DNA from: Phycisphaerae bacterium
GTDB lineage: Bacteria; Planctomycetota; Phycisphaerae; UBA1845
NCBI GenBank assembly: GCA_029260235.1
Contig: JAJDDP010000159.1
Span: 1-35,212 of the forward strand
Direction of reading: 5' to 3'
Length of the DNA: 35,212 nucleotides
Below are positions 24,172 through 32,092 of the stretch, piece after piece; position 1 is the first letter of the stretch, and each line of letters begins with the position of its first letter. Under the pieces are notes generated by a model. That model worked only from the letters and a program-made list of their open reading frames with translations. It ran no database searches and was not told the origin of the DNA. Both the position numbers and the translations under genes were made by a program.

Positions 24172-25590
24172 TCAGACATCCAGGTACAGCTCGTATTCGT
24201 AAGGATGTGGCCTAGTCGCGATCTTATCCGTCTCATCGCGGCGCTTTGCGCCAATCCAATCATCGATGAATGGCGCTGGAAACACCTCGCCCTTGGTCAG
24301 GAATCCGTGGTCAGCCTTGAGCGCGTCCATGGCATCGCACAACGACCGCGGGAGCGGAGTAATCTTGCTCAGCAGGGCGTCGTCTTGCTTGGCAATATCA
24401 ACATCGTAAGGACCATAGTGGTTGCCCATAGGGTCGATCTTGGACTCAATGCCGTCTAATCCAGCCATGAGCATGCCGGCCAGGGCGAGATAGAGATTGG
24501 CCGTGAAATCCGGAGGCCTGTATTCGATGCGCTTCTCCTCTGGGCAGACTGCATACCGCGGCACGCGAATCGCAGCCGAGCGGTTGGCAAGCGAGAAGAA
24601 CAGGTTGACCGGTGCTTCATAGCCTGGGACAAGTCGCTTGAACGAGTTGGTCGATGGGTTGGTCAAGCCAGTCAAGGCAGTTCCATGCTTCAGCAGGCCT
24701 CCAATGTAGTGCAATGCAGTACTACTCAAATCTGCGTAGTTTCCGCGCTGCCCGTCGAAGAACAACGGCTTGCCTTCCATGTCGAGTTTCTGATGCACGT
24801 GCATCCCGCTCCCAGCTTCGCCGTAAATCGGCTTGGGCATGAAGGTCGCCAGCTTACCGTGGCGGCGTGCTACATTCTTGGCTACATACTTGATCAGCAT
24901 CGCTGCATCGGCTGCTTCTACGAGTGGCGCCAAACCCACTTCGATCTCGCATTGTCCCGGAGCCCCGACCTCGTGATGGTGATAGCGGACCTCGACGCCC
25001 ATTTCTCCAAGCACGAGTGCTACTTCAGATCGTATGTTGTGCAGAGATTCCGCGGGGGGGGTGCGCAAGTAACCTTGCTTGCATGGGATGGAGGGCGTCA
25101 GCCCATCGCTATCTACTTCGGACGAACGAATGTCGACGGTGCAGGCGTACGGGCCATTCCGTACGTCCACGCGGTCGAGCACATAAAATTCGAATTCCGG
25201 GGCCATGAGCGCCTCATCAGCAAGCCCACGGCTCTGCATGTAGGAGACGGCGCGCCTAGCAATCGTGCGGGGGTCACGAGCAAAAGGTTGCTTCGTATCC
25301 GCGGTGACCGTGCTGCAAATGAAGCTCAGCGTCCGGCATTCCCAGAAGGGGTCGAGGAATGCGGTCGCGAATTCTGGTCGGGCTACAACGTCACCGCTCT
25401 CGATGCTCCCGAAACCCGCCCCAGATGACCCATCGTAGCCAACACCCTCTTCAAAATACTTCTGCGTGAAATTCTGGGCTGGAATCGTGATATGCAGCCA
25501 TTGCCCGGCAACACCGACCACTTTCAGGTCGATCATTGCGACGTCTTGGTCAGCAATGTACTTCAGGGCCTCACCAATCGATCCGAACAT
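24172..25590 (-). CDS. glnA: Glutamine synthetase, type I
   Basis: 472 residues, normal GSI length. It makes glutamine from glutamate and ammonia with ATP. Conserved segments: VGYDGSSGAGFGSIESGD (latch and substrate loop), MAPEFEFYV (metal ligands), HHHEVGAPGQCEIEVG, MPKPIYGEAGSGMHVHQ, NPSTNSFKRLVPGYEAPV and the EYRPPDFTANLYLALAGMLMAGL stretch that includes the active-site arginine region. Where enterobacterial enzymes have the adenylylation NLYDLPP motif, this one reads GNHYGPYDVD, so adenylylation is not obvious. ATG 25590 has GGAG 8 nt upstream, and a sigma-54-like promoter lies about 50 bp further upstream. The next gene downstream on this strand is hemL. Confidence 0.96.
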   Translation of the reverse strand: MFGSIGEALKYIADQDVAMIDLKVVGVAGQWLHITIPAQNFTQKYFEEGVGYDGSSGAGFGSIESGDVVARPEFATAFLDPFWECRTLSFICSTVTADTKQPFARDPRTIARRAVSYMQSRGLADEALMAPEFEFYVLDRVDVRNGPYACTVDIRSSEVDSDGLTPSIPCKQGYLRTPPAESLHNIRSEVALVLGEMGVEVRYHHHEVGAPGQCEIEVGLAPLVEAADAAMLIKYVAKNVARRHGKLATFMPKPIYGEAGSGMHVHQKLDMEGKPLFFDGQRGNYADLSSTALHYIGGLLKHGTALTGLTNPSTNSFKRLVPGYEAPVNLFFSLANRSAAIRVPRYAVCPEEKRIEYRPPDFTANLYLALAGMLMAGLDGIESKIDPMGNHYGPYDVDIAKQDDALLSKITPLPRSLCDAMDALKADHGFLTKGEVFPAPFIDDWIGAKRRDETDKIATRPHPYEYELYLDV

Positions 25591-26006
25591 AGGTCTATCT
25601 CCGCGAGGATCTTAACACCGTCGCCACAACTAGGCTCCCGCAGTTCCCGTGCCAGATCGCGCAGAATCCACTATTGCCACCAGGAATTCTCCATCCACCG
25701 AACCTCAACCCTTCTTTCTGGACCATCAGGAGCTCGAATTGGCCATTCCAGCTGCACCCAATCGGCTCCTGCGCATGTGGCGTACGCTCTGCCGCCAAGT
25801 GCTACTATTGAATTCACCAAGCATGCAGCAACGGTTTAGCAGGTCGTCAAGCGAGGCATGATCTGGGAGGGCTCAGCCGCTAACAAGTTGTTGAGGATGG
25901 TGGTGAAGAGGGTTCTTGAAACTCTTAGCCTGGTGGATCGGGCGGAAAGCTGCTGTTGGTCAGGCAATCGGCGCCACGCCGTACATTTGGCGCGACCTAG
26001 GTCGAA
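25591..26006. other. glnA upstream region, no gene
   Basis: About 415 bp between the glnA start and the 3' end of the tRNA gene. Open frames here are short and featureless. The only element I can support is the sigma-54-like site at 25639-25654. No clear NtrC-type dyad was found by eye, and no T-tract terminator for the tRNA was seen. Confidence 0.5.
25639..25654 (-). promoter_or_regulatory. Sigma-54 (RpoN) -24/-12 promoter candidate of glnA
   Basis: On the minus strand the sequence is TGGCACGGGAACTGCG. Against the RpoN consensus TGGCACG-N4-TTGC(A/T) it matches all seven -24 bases and three of four core -12 bases, with GG and GC at the required spacing. The predicted start would give glnA a leader of roughly 40 nt. 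glnA is a classic RpoN target in nitrogen control. The match is by eye; activator sites were not identified. Confidence 0.55.
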
Positions 26007-26080
26007 TGGGCGGTACAGGACTCGAACCTGTGACCTCACGGGTGTGATCCGTGCGCTCTAGCCAACTGAGCTAATCGCCC
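26007..26080 (-). tRNA. tRNA-Val (anticodon CAC)
   Basis: Read on the minus strand, all four arms fold: acceptor GGGCGAT/ACCGCCC, D arm GCTC/GAGC, anticodon stem CACGG/CCGTG with loop ATCACAC, and T arm ACAGG-TTCGAGT-CCTGT. The anticodon CAC (26044-26046) reads GUG, valine. The 5' sequence GGGCGATTAGCTCAGTTGG is typical of tRNA-Val. One acceptor pair, position 6 with 67, is A-C and not Watson-Crick. The 3' CCA is not encoded. Confidence 0.93.
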
Positions 26081-26447
26081 GGCAGTGACAGTCTAGGAGT
26101 TTACCAGAGCTCGCCCACGCTGCAAGCGAAATCGGACCCACCATCCACTTCCGGCGTTCGGAGGGCCAAACTTGCCATTCAACGGACGTCCATAGCCATT
26201 GAATTCGTCGGCGGCGCGTGTAGGCTATGGGCGTGACTGCCTGTCGGTCAGGATTTCGGCTGTTTGGCATCGACCGGCTGAGGACTTCATGCCAGGATGA
26301 TCAGGGATAATTCCTCCCTGGCTCCGGTAATCCGGCAAGAGACTCGACAACTGGAAGCGGCGAACTTGGGCAGGCGGTGGTGCAGGTCGTGATCTTGCCT
26401 CGATCAATCGAAGGGCACGGTCACCGATAGAGCAAGGAATACCCACG
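26081..26447. other. Intergenic region between tRNA-Val and the desaturase gene
   Basis: About 365 bp without a convincing gene. It holds the likely tRNA promoter (26098-26125, minus). A weak plus-strand candidate, TTGAAT (26199-26204) with TAGGCT (26221-26226) at 16-bp spacing, could serve the desaturase cluster, leaving a leader over 200 nt. Nothing else was recognised. Confidence 0.4.
26098..26125 (-). promoter_or_regulatory. Extended -10 promoter candidate for tRNA-Val
   Basis: On the minus strand TTGCAG (26120-26125) and TAAACT (26098-26103) are 16 bp apart, and the -10 is preceded by TGG, an extended -10 element. The predicted start would lie about 10-15 nt before the mature tRNA 5' end, a normal leader length. 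The match to consensus is partial. Confidence 0.35.
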
Positions 26448-27395
26448 ATGGGGGAAGCGACCATACAAGAGTTGAATAACTCGCAGGCAAGCAACCTGCC
26501 AGCCGTGCTGTGCAATGCCCTGGGCCTCTCGCTTGCAATGGCCTCGTTGGCGACGGCTTGGCCGACTGGCCATATTGCGTGGACGGTCTTCATGATTACT
26601 TGGTTGGCCTACTTCCAACACACCTGGATGACCGTCTTCCACGGGGAGGCCCACTACGCCGTCTACAAGAACAAGTGGCAGAACATTCGAGGCGGAACCA
26701 TTATCGGAACCCTCTTGATGGTGCCGTTCACCGCCTACCGTCAAGTCCACATTCGTCACCACGCCAAGATGAACATGCCGGATGACTTCGAGCTGTGGCC
26801 CTACTGTGATCCACAAAAATCGCTGCGGTTTCGGCGTATCTTCGTCATCCTGGATTTGCTCTTTGGTTGGTGGCTCGGCACCTATATTTATGGCCGAATT
26901 CTTTTTGTGCACAATTCGCCAATTAAGGATCCGAAAATTCGCCGACGGATCATATTCGAATACCTGGGCATTATCGTTTTTTGGTCGGCCGTCTTGGGCT
27001 TGGTTGCCTACTTCGGTGCTTGGATGTTCTTCCTCAAAGTCTACGTCATACCCGCTTGGCTTACCGGGAGTTTTCAGGCCGTTCGCAAACTGACCGAACA
27101 TTTGGGGCTTCCTGCTGGCGATGCGATGGGTGGTGCGCGGACAATTCTGAACCACTCCCTCATGGGCCGTTTCGTTGCTTATATCAACTTCAACATCGTC
27201 GCTCATGGCCTGCACCACCTGTTTCCACAGATGCCACATCAGAACCTGGATAAAGCCTTCGAGACGCTTGAGTCTCCGCCTGCTGAGGTCGTGTTCACAA
27301 GCTATTCACGGGCGATGTTGGACACTGCCCGTTATCTTTGGAACCCGGGCATCGGGGCTAACATTTCCCCCATTCCCGAGAACGCTAGCGTGTAA
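26448..27395 (+). CDS. Membrane fatty acid desaturase-family protein
   Basis: 315 residues with several membrane helices and the three histidine boxes of the diiron membrane desaturase/hydroxylase family: HGEAH (65-69), HIRHH (101-105) and HGLHH (253-257), plus His264 and His218 as possible further ligands. Such enzymes use O2 to desaturate or hydroxylate acyl chains or carotenoid-like lipids. ATG 26448 follows AAGGA at 26434-26438. It heads a three-gene unit with an adenylate-forming ligase and a second diiron membrane enzyme, which suggests tailoring of an unusual lipid. The substrate is unknown; beta-carotene-type hydroxylases share the fold and cannot be excluded. Confidence 0.88.
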   Translation: MGEATIQELNNSQASNLPAVLCNALGLSLAMASLATAWPTGHIAWTVFMITWLAYFQHTWMTVFHGEAHYAVYKNKWQNIRGGTIIGTLLMVPFTAYRQVHIRHHAKMNMPDDFELWPYCDPQKSLRFRRIFVILDLLFGWWLGTYIYGRILFVHNSPIKDPKIRRRIIFEYLGIIVFWSAVLGLVAYFGAWMFFLKVYVIPAWLTGSFQAVRKLTEHLGLPAGDAMGGARTILNHSLMGRFVAYINFNIVAHGLHHLFPQMPHQNLDKAFETLESPPAEVVFTSYSRAMLDTARYLWNPGIGANISPIPENASV

Positions 27396-27436
27396 GACCA
27401 ACCCCAAGCATGACCAACTCCGAATGAGGCGGCCTC

Positions 27437-28855
27437 ATGACGCAACTCCCTTTTCCGAGCATGATCGACGCCTTGGTGGCCAACGCCCGCAGGTCGGCTG
27501 AGCAGATCGCAGACCGCGCCGACCAACAGCTCCGTGTCGTGGTGCGAAACACATACGAACATGTACCGTTCTATCGAGACCACTGGAAATCCAGCGGATT
27601 CTCGCCTGACGATTTCTCGGGCCGACAAGACTTGCCGGCTATTCCACTCATTGACAAGGACATGATCGTCAGCGCCGAGGAGGATGCCCTCGATAGCCGA
27701 TTGACCCCGCAAGAAATGTTTGTGATGAGTACCAGCGGCACTAGCGGTCGGGCTATCCACGTACGACGTACCCTATTGGAAATGCGGGCAGTCCGAAGGG
27801 GATACCTGCGATCACTGCTGACTGCGGGGGCCAGACCATGGCACCGCGTTCTCACCATGGCAAGCCCTTGGCTCAAAGAGAAGCAGGGATCATTCGTGGG
27901 GAAGATCGTCAAGACCCATCATCTTCTCCCGCTGGACAGCCCCGAAGAGCAGATAGCAAGCATCGAATCGTTCAAGCCTGATGGATTGATCGGGCAAACC
28001 GGCGGGTTATACTTGCTGGCCAGAGAGATCGTCCGCCGGGGGAAACAATTCCCGCTTGCCTTCCTTTGCCCGACCGGGGCGACGCTCATGCCGGAGATGG
28101 CCCAGGCGATGCGCGACGCATTTGGCACTGAGCCTCGTGACTTGTATGGCGCCGTCGAGGTCGGTGGAATCGCCTGGCAGTGCCCGCAGAGCAACTACCA
28201 CATCGATGCGGATCGAGTTGTTTTTGAAGTCGTGGACGAAGTTGGTTCGCCAGTCCCTGCCGGAACTCCCGGGCAGGCTGTGGTTACAGCCCTGTACCAA
28301 TATGCGATGCCCATTATTCGTTACCGCCTGCTGGATATCACCGCGATTTCGACGCGAACTTGTGATTGCGCAAGACACCTACCCTTGATGGAACGGGTGC
28401 AGGGCCGGGTAAACGATTTTCTGCCCGCGCCTTCGGGCGAATTGGTATCACCGCACTTCTTCTTCCACCTGTACGATCATGCCAAGACCACGCCCGTCAA
28501 GGAGTGGCGCATCATCCAGAATGAGCTGGCTGATCTGACCTACGAGTATGTCCCAGAAGAGCACTTCAACTCCGATGATCTGCGAATCGGCATGGACATG
28601 ATCCACAAGAAGTTTGGCCAAGATGCAACCGTGCGGGCTGTCGAAGTGGCCAGCATCCCCATGACCAGCAACGGCAAGCGGACTTGCATCATCTCCAAGT
28701 TGCGATCCAAGGCGACCCCAGCTTACAGACCATGGATTCAAGATGAACCCGTGATGCCCTTGCCTGACGATCAAGCCGGCGTGAATCGCCGGATCAAGGC
28801 ATCGGTTGGCCAGGAACCAGATTCCGGCGAGGAGAATCATCAGTGTCAACACTGA
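27437..28855 (+). CDS. PaaK/CapK-family adenylate-forming ligase
   Basis: 472 residues. The protein resembles phenylacetate-CoA ligase and capsule-locus CapK: an N-terminal YEHVPFYRDHW segment, the AMP-binding loop STSGTSG (98-104), YGAVEVGGIAWQCP, and the RYRLLDI segment late in the adenylation domain. These enzymes activate a carboxylic acid with ATP, usually to a CoA thioester. Sitting between two diiron membrane oxygenase-type genes, it may activate or transfer an aromatic or fatty acyl group in lipid synthesis; this is inference. The last 13 bases overlap the next gene. The C-terminal about 30 residues are polar. Confidence 0.85.
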   Translation: MTQLPFPSMIDALVANARRSAEQIADRADQQLRVVVRNTYEHVPFYRDHWKSSGFSPDDFSGRQDLPAIPLIDKDMIVSAEEDALDSRLTPQEMFVMSTSGTSGRAIHVRRTLLEMRAVRRGYLRSLLTAGARPWHRVLTMASPWLKEKQGSFVGKIVKTHHLLPLDSPEEQIASIESFKPDGLIGQTGGLYLLAREIVRRGKQFPLAFLCPTGATLMPEMAQAMRDAFGTEPRDLYGAVEVGGIAWQCPQSNYHIDADRVVFEVVDEVGSPVPAGTPGQAVVTALYQYAMPIIRYRLLDITAISTRTCDCARHLPLMERVQGRVNDFLPAPSGELVSPHFFFHLYDHAKTTPVKEWRIIQNELADLTYEYVPEEHFNSDDLRIGMDMIHKKFGQDATVRAVEVASIPMTSNGKRTCIISKLRSKATPAYRPWIQDEPVMPLPDDQAGVNRRIKASVGQEPDSGEENHQCQH

Positions 28856-29715
28856 TCCTGATCGGCGTCTTCTTCGCTGGGCTTATCGTGTTCCACACGC
28901 TGGAGCACAAGACCGCCCACCCCATTGACAGCAGTTACGTAACTGGGATTCACCGGCGGGGCTACTGGGCGGATTTTACCGCGTCCATTGCCAATGGCCC
29001 TGCGTTGTCAGCGCTGACAAAAATCGGGGCCATTCATCTCATTATGATGTTGCCCAATCAACCCCGTTGGCTATCGAGCTGGCACTGGACCGCTCAATTT
29101 GCCCTGTTCCTGCTAGTGAACGATTTTGGACGGTACTGGTTACATCGCTGGTATCACGTGTCGAACTTCCTCTGGCGCTTCCATCGCGTACATCACACGG
29201 CTGTAGAGATGGACTCGTTGTCGACCTTTCGCGTTCATTTCTTCGAGGCGGTCATCAAGTACGGACTGATCATCCTGCCGTTTCATGTCCTGGGGATTGC
29301 CAAGTCAGCTCTGATTCTCTATTCGTCGATCGACATCTTGAAGGGTTTTTGGCACCACGCGAACTTCCAGACCTACATCGGGAAATTCAACTACTGGCTC
29401 AACTCAGCCGAGCTGCACTGGTGGCACCACTCGACCGAGCAACGAGGCCAACGCTCGAATTACGGTTCGCTCTTTTCAATCTGGGACCGGATGTTCGGAA
29501 CTTTCTATTATAACAAGGGCAATTGGCCTGAAACAATCGGCGTCGATGGCATGGCGGGATTCCCCGATACGTATTTGGAGCAATTCGTGTCCATGCGATT
29601 GGATGACCAGACACTGCAACATCGATTTCAGGAATCCCAAGAAGGCTCCGGCGACGCCAACTCAACCTCCGAGTCCGATCCGCATACTGCAGACGCTCTT
29701 CCAACCGCTCGATGA
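28843..29715 (+). CDS. Sterol desaturase/fatty acid hydroxylase-family membrane protein
   Basis: 290 residues. The GTG start at 28843 follows GGAG at 28831-28834 and overlaps the upstream gene. Four or so membrane segments surround the histidine motifs HRWYH (101-105), HRVHH (114-118) and HWWHH (192-196), with a further HH at 171-172. This is the pattern of the ERG3/ERG25-like and fatty acid 2-hydroxylase superfamily, diiron enzymes that use O2. The last about 40 residues are polar and probably cytoplasmic. Bacterial members act on sterols, hopanoids, alkylglycerols, carotenoids or acyl chains, so the substrate is not decided. It faces the E1 beta gene tail to tail with 26 bp between. Confidence 0.9.
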   Translation: MSTLILIGVFFAGLIVFHTLEHKTAHPIDSSYVTGIHRRGYWADFTASIANGPALSALTKIGAIHLIMMLPNQPRWLSSWHWTAQFALFLLVNDFGRYWLHRWYHVSNFLWRFHRVHHTAVEMDSLSTFRVHFFEAVIKYGLIILPFHVLGIAKSALILYSSIDILKGFWHHANFQTYIGKFNYWLNSAELHWWHHSTEQRGQRSNYGSLFSIWDRMFGTFYYNKGNWPETIGVDGMAGFPDTYLEQFVSMRLDDQTLQHRFQESQEGSGDANSTSESDPHTADALPTAR

Positions 29716-29741
29716 CTCTTGAGCGCAGTCTCTCGCAAGGC

Positions 29742-30722
29742 TTAGTAATTCACGGCTTCGAGGGCGGATTCGACCACGGCTTCGGAATCGGGAAGATAGA
29801 ATCGCTCTACCTGGAAGAAGGGGAAATGGATGTCATAACCTGTCACCCTGGCGACGGGTGCCTCGAGATGGGCAAAGGCACTTTCGTTAATTCTGGCAAC
29901 AACCTCAGCTCCAATGCCACAGGAGCGTGGGCCTTCGTGGACAACCACCGCTCGTCCAGTCTTAGAGACTGAGGCTGCAAGAGTTTCAGTATCCATGGGC
30001 CAAATGGAGATCAGATCAATCACCTCAGCCCGAATGCCGTGTGTCTCTTCTAAGTCATCAGCGGCTTCGAGTGTCGGTCTGATCATTGCTCCATAGGCGA
30101 TCAGGGTGATGTCAGACCCGACGCGCACCACCCGGGCTTTGCCGATCTCGAACGCTTCAGGCTCTTCGGGGACTTCCTCTTTGAACGCCCGGTAGATGGC
30201 CTTTGGCTCATAAAAGATAACCGGGTCTGGATCGTGGATGGCAGCGTGCAGCAGGGAGCGTGCCAGCCTCGGCCCTGAAGGGATCACTACCTTAAGTCCA
30301 GGCGTATGGGCCCAATATGCTTCGCGAGACTCGCTGTGATGCTCGACCGCTCTAATGCCGCCGCCATAGGGAGCACGCATGACCATCTGCACTTTGTATC
30401 GCCCGCGCGAGCGATTGTGCAAGCGGGCCATATTTTGTTCGATCTGGTGGAACGCTTGATAGGTGAACCCAGAAAACTGAATCTCTGCAACCGGCTTCAA
30501 ACCCGCAGCTGCCATGCCCACGGCTGTGCCGATGATCCCCGCCTCTGCCAACGGGGAATCCATCACTCTCTTTGGGCCAAACTCCTCCAACAGGCCCTTA
30601 GTGATTCTAAACACACCGCCATCAACGCCCACGTCCTCACCCATCACCACAACTGTGGGATCAGATGCCAAGTTTTGTTTCAACGCCAGATTCAGTGCCC
30701 TGGCCATGTTCATTTTCGGCAT
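29742..30722 (-). CDS. pdhB: 2-oxoacid (pyruvate-type) dehydrogenase E1 component, beta subunit
   Basis: 326 residues from ATG 30722; a TTG at 30737 is an upstream in-frame alternative. Conserved segments: MGEDVGVDGGVFRITKGL, DSPLAEAGIIGTAVGMA, EIQFSGFTYQAFHQIEQN, RAPYGGGIRAVEHHSES and VVHEGPRSCGIGAEV. It pairs with the alpha subunit encoded 77 bp upstream to form a thiamine diphosphate-dependent E1 that decarboxylates pyruvate or a related 2-oxoacid and acylates lipoyl-E2. Branched-chain 2-oxoacid or acetoin dehydrogenase E1 cannot be separated from pyruvate dehydrogenase by eye. No E2 or E3 gene is in the window. Confidence 0.9.
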   Translation of the reverse strand: MPKMNMARALNLALKQNLASDPTVVVMGEDVGVDGGVFRITKGLLEEFGPKRVMDSPLAEAGIIGTAVGMAAAGLKPVAEIQFSGFTYQAFHQIEQNMARLHNRSRGRYKVQMVMRAPYGGGIRAVEHHSESREAYWAHTPGLKVVIPSGPRLARSLLHAAIHDPDPVIFYEPKAIYRAFKEEVPEEPEAFEIGKARVVRVGSDITLIAYGAMIRPTLEAADDLEETHGIRAEVIDLISIWPMDTETLAASVSKTGRAVVVHEGPRSCGIGAEVVARINESAFAHLEAPVARVTGYDIHFPFFQVERFYLPDSEAVVESALEAVNY

Positions 30723-30799
30723 GATGTATTCCGTCAAGAAAACGTACCACGGTCAAACCAAACAATTCTCGCACGGCGCGTTCGCTGCGGCAGCCAGAT

Positions 30800-31909
30800 C
30801 TACACCGGCGTCAATTTCTTGCCCGCCAAACGAGCCGCCAACTTGCGAAGATATTCATTCTTCTGAGCTTTTAACTCTGGCGGCATGTCAGCCGCATACA
30901 TGTAGTCGAACACTTCTTGGGCGTTGGGCTTTGCTCGTTGCTTGAATTTCTCGCGCCCCAACCGAATTTCCTCATCCACATCGCTAGCAATCCGTGTCTT
31001 GATTGACGCGTCCAGAACACCGGAGGCTAGGAGGTACTTCTCAAATCGAGAGATCGGATCTCTGGCAGTCCATCGCGCGACTTCGTTGTCCGCCCGATAC
31101 ACGGTTGGATCGTCGGCAGTGGTGTGCATTTCCATCCGGAAAGTGACGGCCTCGATGAGGGTGGGGCCGCCGCCTGACCTAGCCCGGTCGATGGCCTCTT
31201 TGGTGGCGCTGACCATGGCTAATATGTCATTGCCGTCCACGCGCATGCCAGGCATGCCAAAGGCCGGCGCCCGGTGGGCAATCGACTTAATTTTGGTCTG
31301 TTTCTCAAAAGGAAGAGAAATCGCATAGCCGTTGTTTTCGCAAATAAACACAATCGGCGCATTATGAACGGCCGCAAAATTCAGCGACTCTGAAACATCT
31401 CCTTCTGAGCTTGCCCCGTCGCCGAAATTGGTGAGCACGACTGAATCAGTCCCCTGGCAGGTCTGAGCCATGGCAACGCCTGTGGCCAGAGGTACATGGC
31501 AGCCAATCACGATTGAGAACGGTAAGTCGTTGATGCCTTCGGGAAGGTCGAAACCCTCGAAGTATCCATCCCACAGCATCATCAACTGGTCGATTGCCCA
31601 TCCTCGCCACATTTGTGCACCGAACGAGCGGTACGAAGGTGCGAACCAGTCGGTTGGTCTCAAGGAGTACACCGAGCCGATTTGAGCGGCTTCTTGCCCT
31701 CGCCCGGGGGCAAACGTGCCCATCTGCCCTTGACGTTGCATGGTTATCATGCGGTCGTCGAGTGTGCGGGCTTTGACCATCGCCTGATACACCTTCAGCA
31801 GTGAGTCGCGATCCATCTTCGGATCCAACTCCGCGTCGGCCCGGCCTTCTTCGTCCAGGATGCTTAGTTCGTCAACCGTGTTTTCTGGAACAATTGTTTT
31901 TCGAGGCAT
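30800..31909 (-). CDS. pdhA: 2-oxoacid (pyruvate-type) dehydrogenase E1 component, alpha subunit
   Basis: 369 residues from ATG 31909. The thiamine diphosphate motif runs from GDGASSEGDVSE to CENNGYAIS, the standard GDG...NN pattern. RGQEAAQIG, APSYRSFG and a phosphorylation-loop-like ADDPTVYR stretch also fit E1 alpha. An in-frame GTG at 31942 would add 11 residues, but the promoter at 31956-31983 would then leave almost no leader, so ATG 31909 with GGAG about 11 nt upstream is preferred. It forms an operon with the beta subunit. The exact 2-oxoacid is not resolved. Confidence 0.9.
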   Translation of the reverse strand: MPRKTIVPENTVDELSILDEEGRADAELDPKMDRDSLLKVYQAMVKARTLDDRMITMQRQGQMGTFAPGRGQEAAQIGSVYSLRPTDWFAPSYRSFGAQMWRGWAIDQLMMLWDGYFEGFDLPEGINDLPFSIVIGCHVPLATGVAMAQTCQGTDSVVLTNFGDGASSEGDVSESLNFAAVHNAPIVFICENNGYAISLPFEKQTKIKSIAHRAPAFGMPGMRVDGNDILAMVSATKEAIDRARSGGGPTLIEAVTFRMEMHTTADDPTVYRADNEVARWTARDPISRFEKYLLASGVLDASIKTRIASDVDEEIRLGREKFKQRAKPNAQEVFDYMYAADMPPELKAQKNEYLRKLAARLAGKKLTPV

Positions 31910-31955
31910 GCGTGCTTCGACTCCAAGTTGGCCTAGGAGCACCTAGTTCTCACCC

Positions 31956-31983
31956 ACTATAGCATCTCACTCAGCGTTGACCA
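31956..31983 (-). promoter_or_regulatory. Sigma-70-like promoter of the E1 alpha-beta operon
   Basis: On the minus strand TGGTCA (31978-31983) and TATAGT (31956-31961) lie 16 bp apart. The -10 matches 5 of 6 bases and is preceded by TGC, an extended -10. The start would fall near 31949, about 40 nt before ATG 31909. It is back to back with the surE promoter. Confidence 0.55.
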
Positions 31984-32058
31984 GCCCAGATGCGGGGCGA
32001 CTCCCGCAACTGCCTCAAAGAAATTTTCGGCGGGACGAGGGGCTGATTGGCGCGTTCG

Positions 32059-32086
32059 TTGACACCCTTTGGGGCTGACCTACACT
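32059..32086 (+). promoter_or_regulatory. Sigma-70-like promoter of surE, giving a probable leaderless start
   Basis: A perfect -35 TTGACA (32059-32064) is followed after 16 bp by TACACT (32081-32086, 4 of 6). The transcription start expected 6-7 nt downstream coincides with the A of the surE ATG at 32093. No ribosome site precedes that ATG, consistent with a leaderless mRNA. Confidence 0.5.
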
Positions 32087-32092
32087 GAGCCT

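Noticed and set aside
24685-25428. Plus-strand open frame of 247 codons opposite glnA
   Set aside because: Antisense to the conserved core of glutamine synthetase; no independent support.
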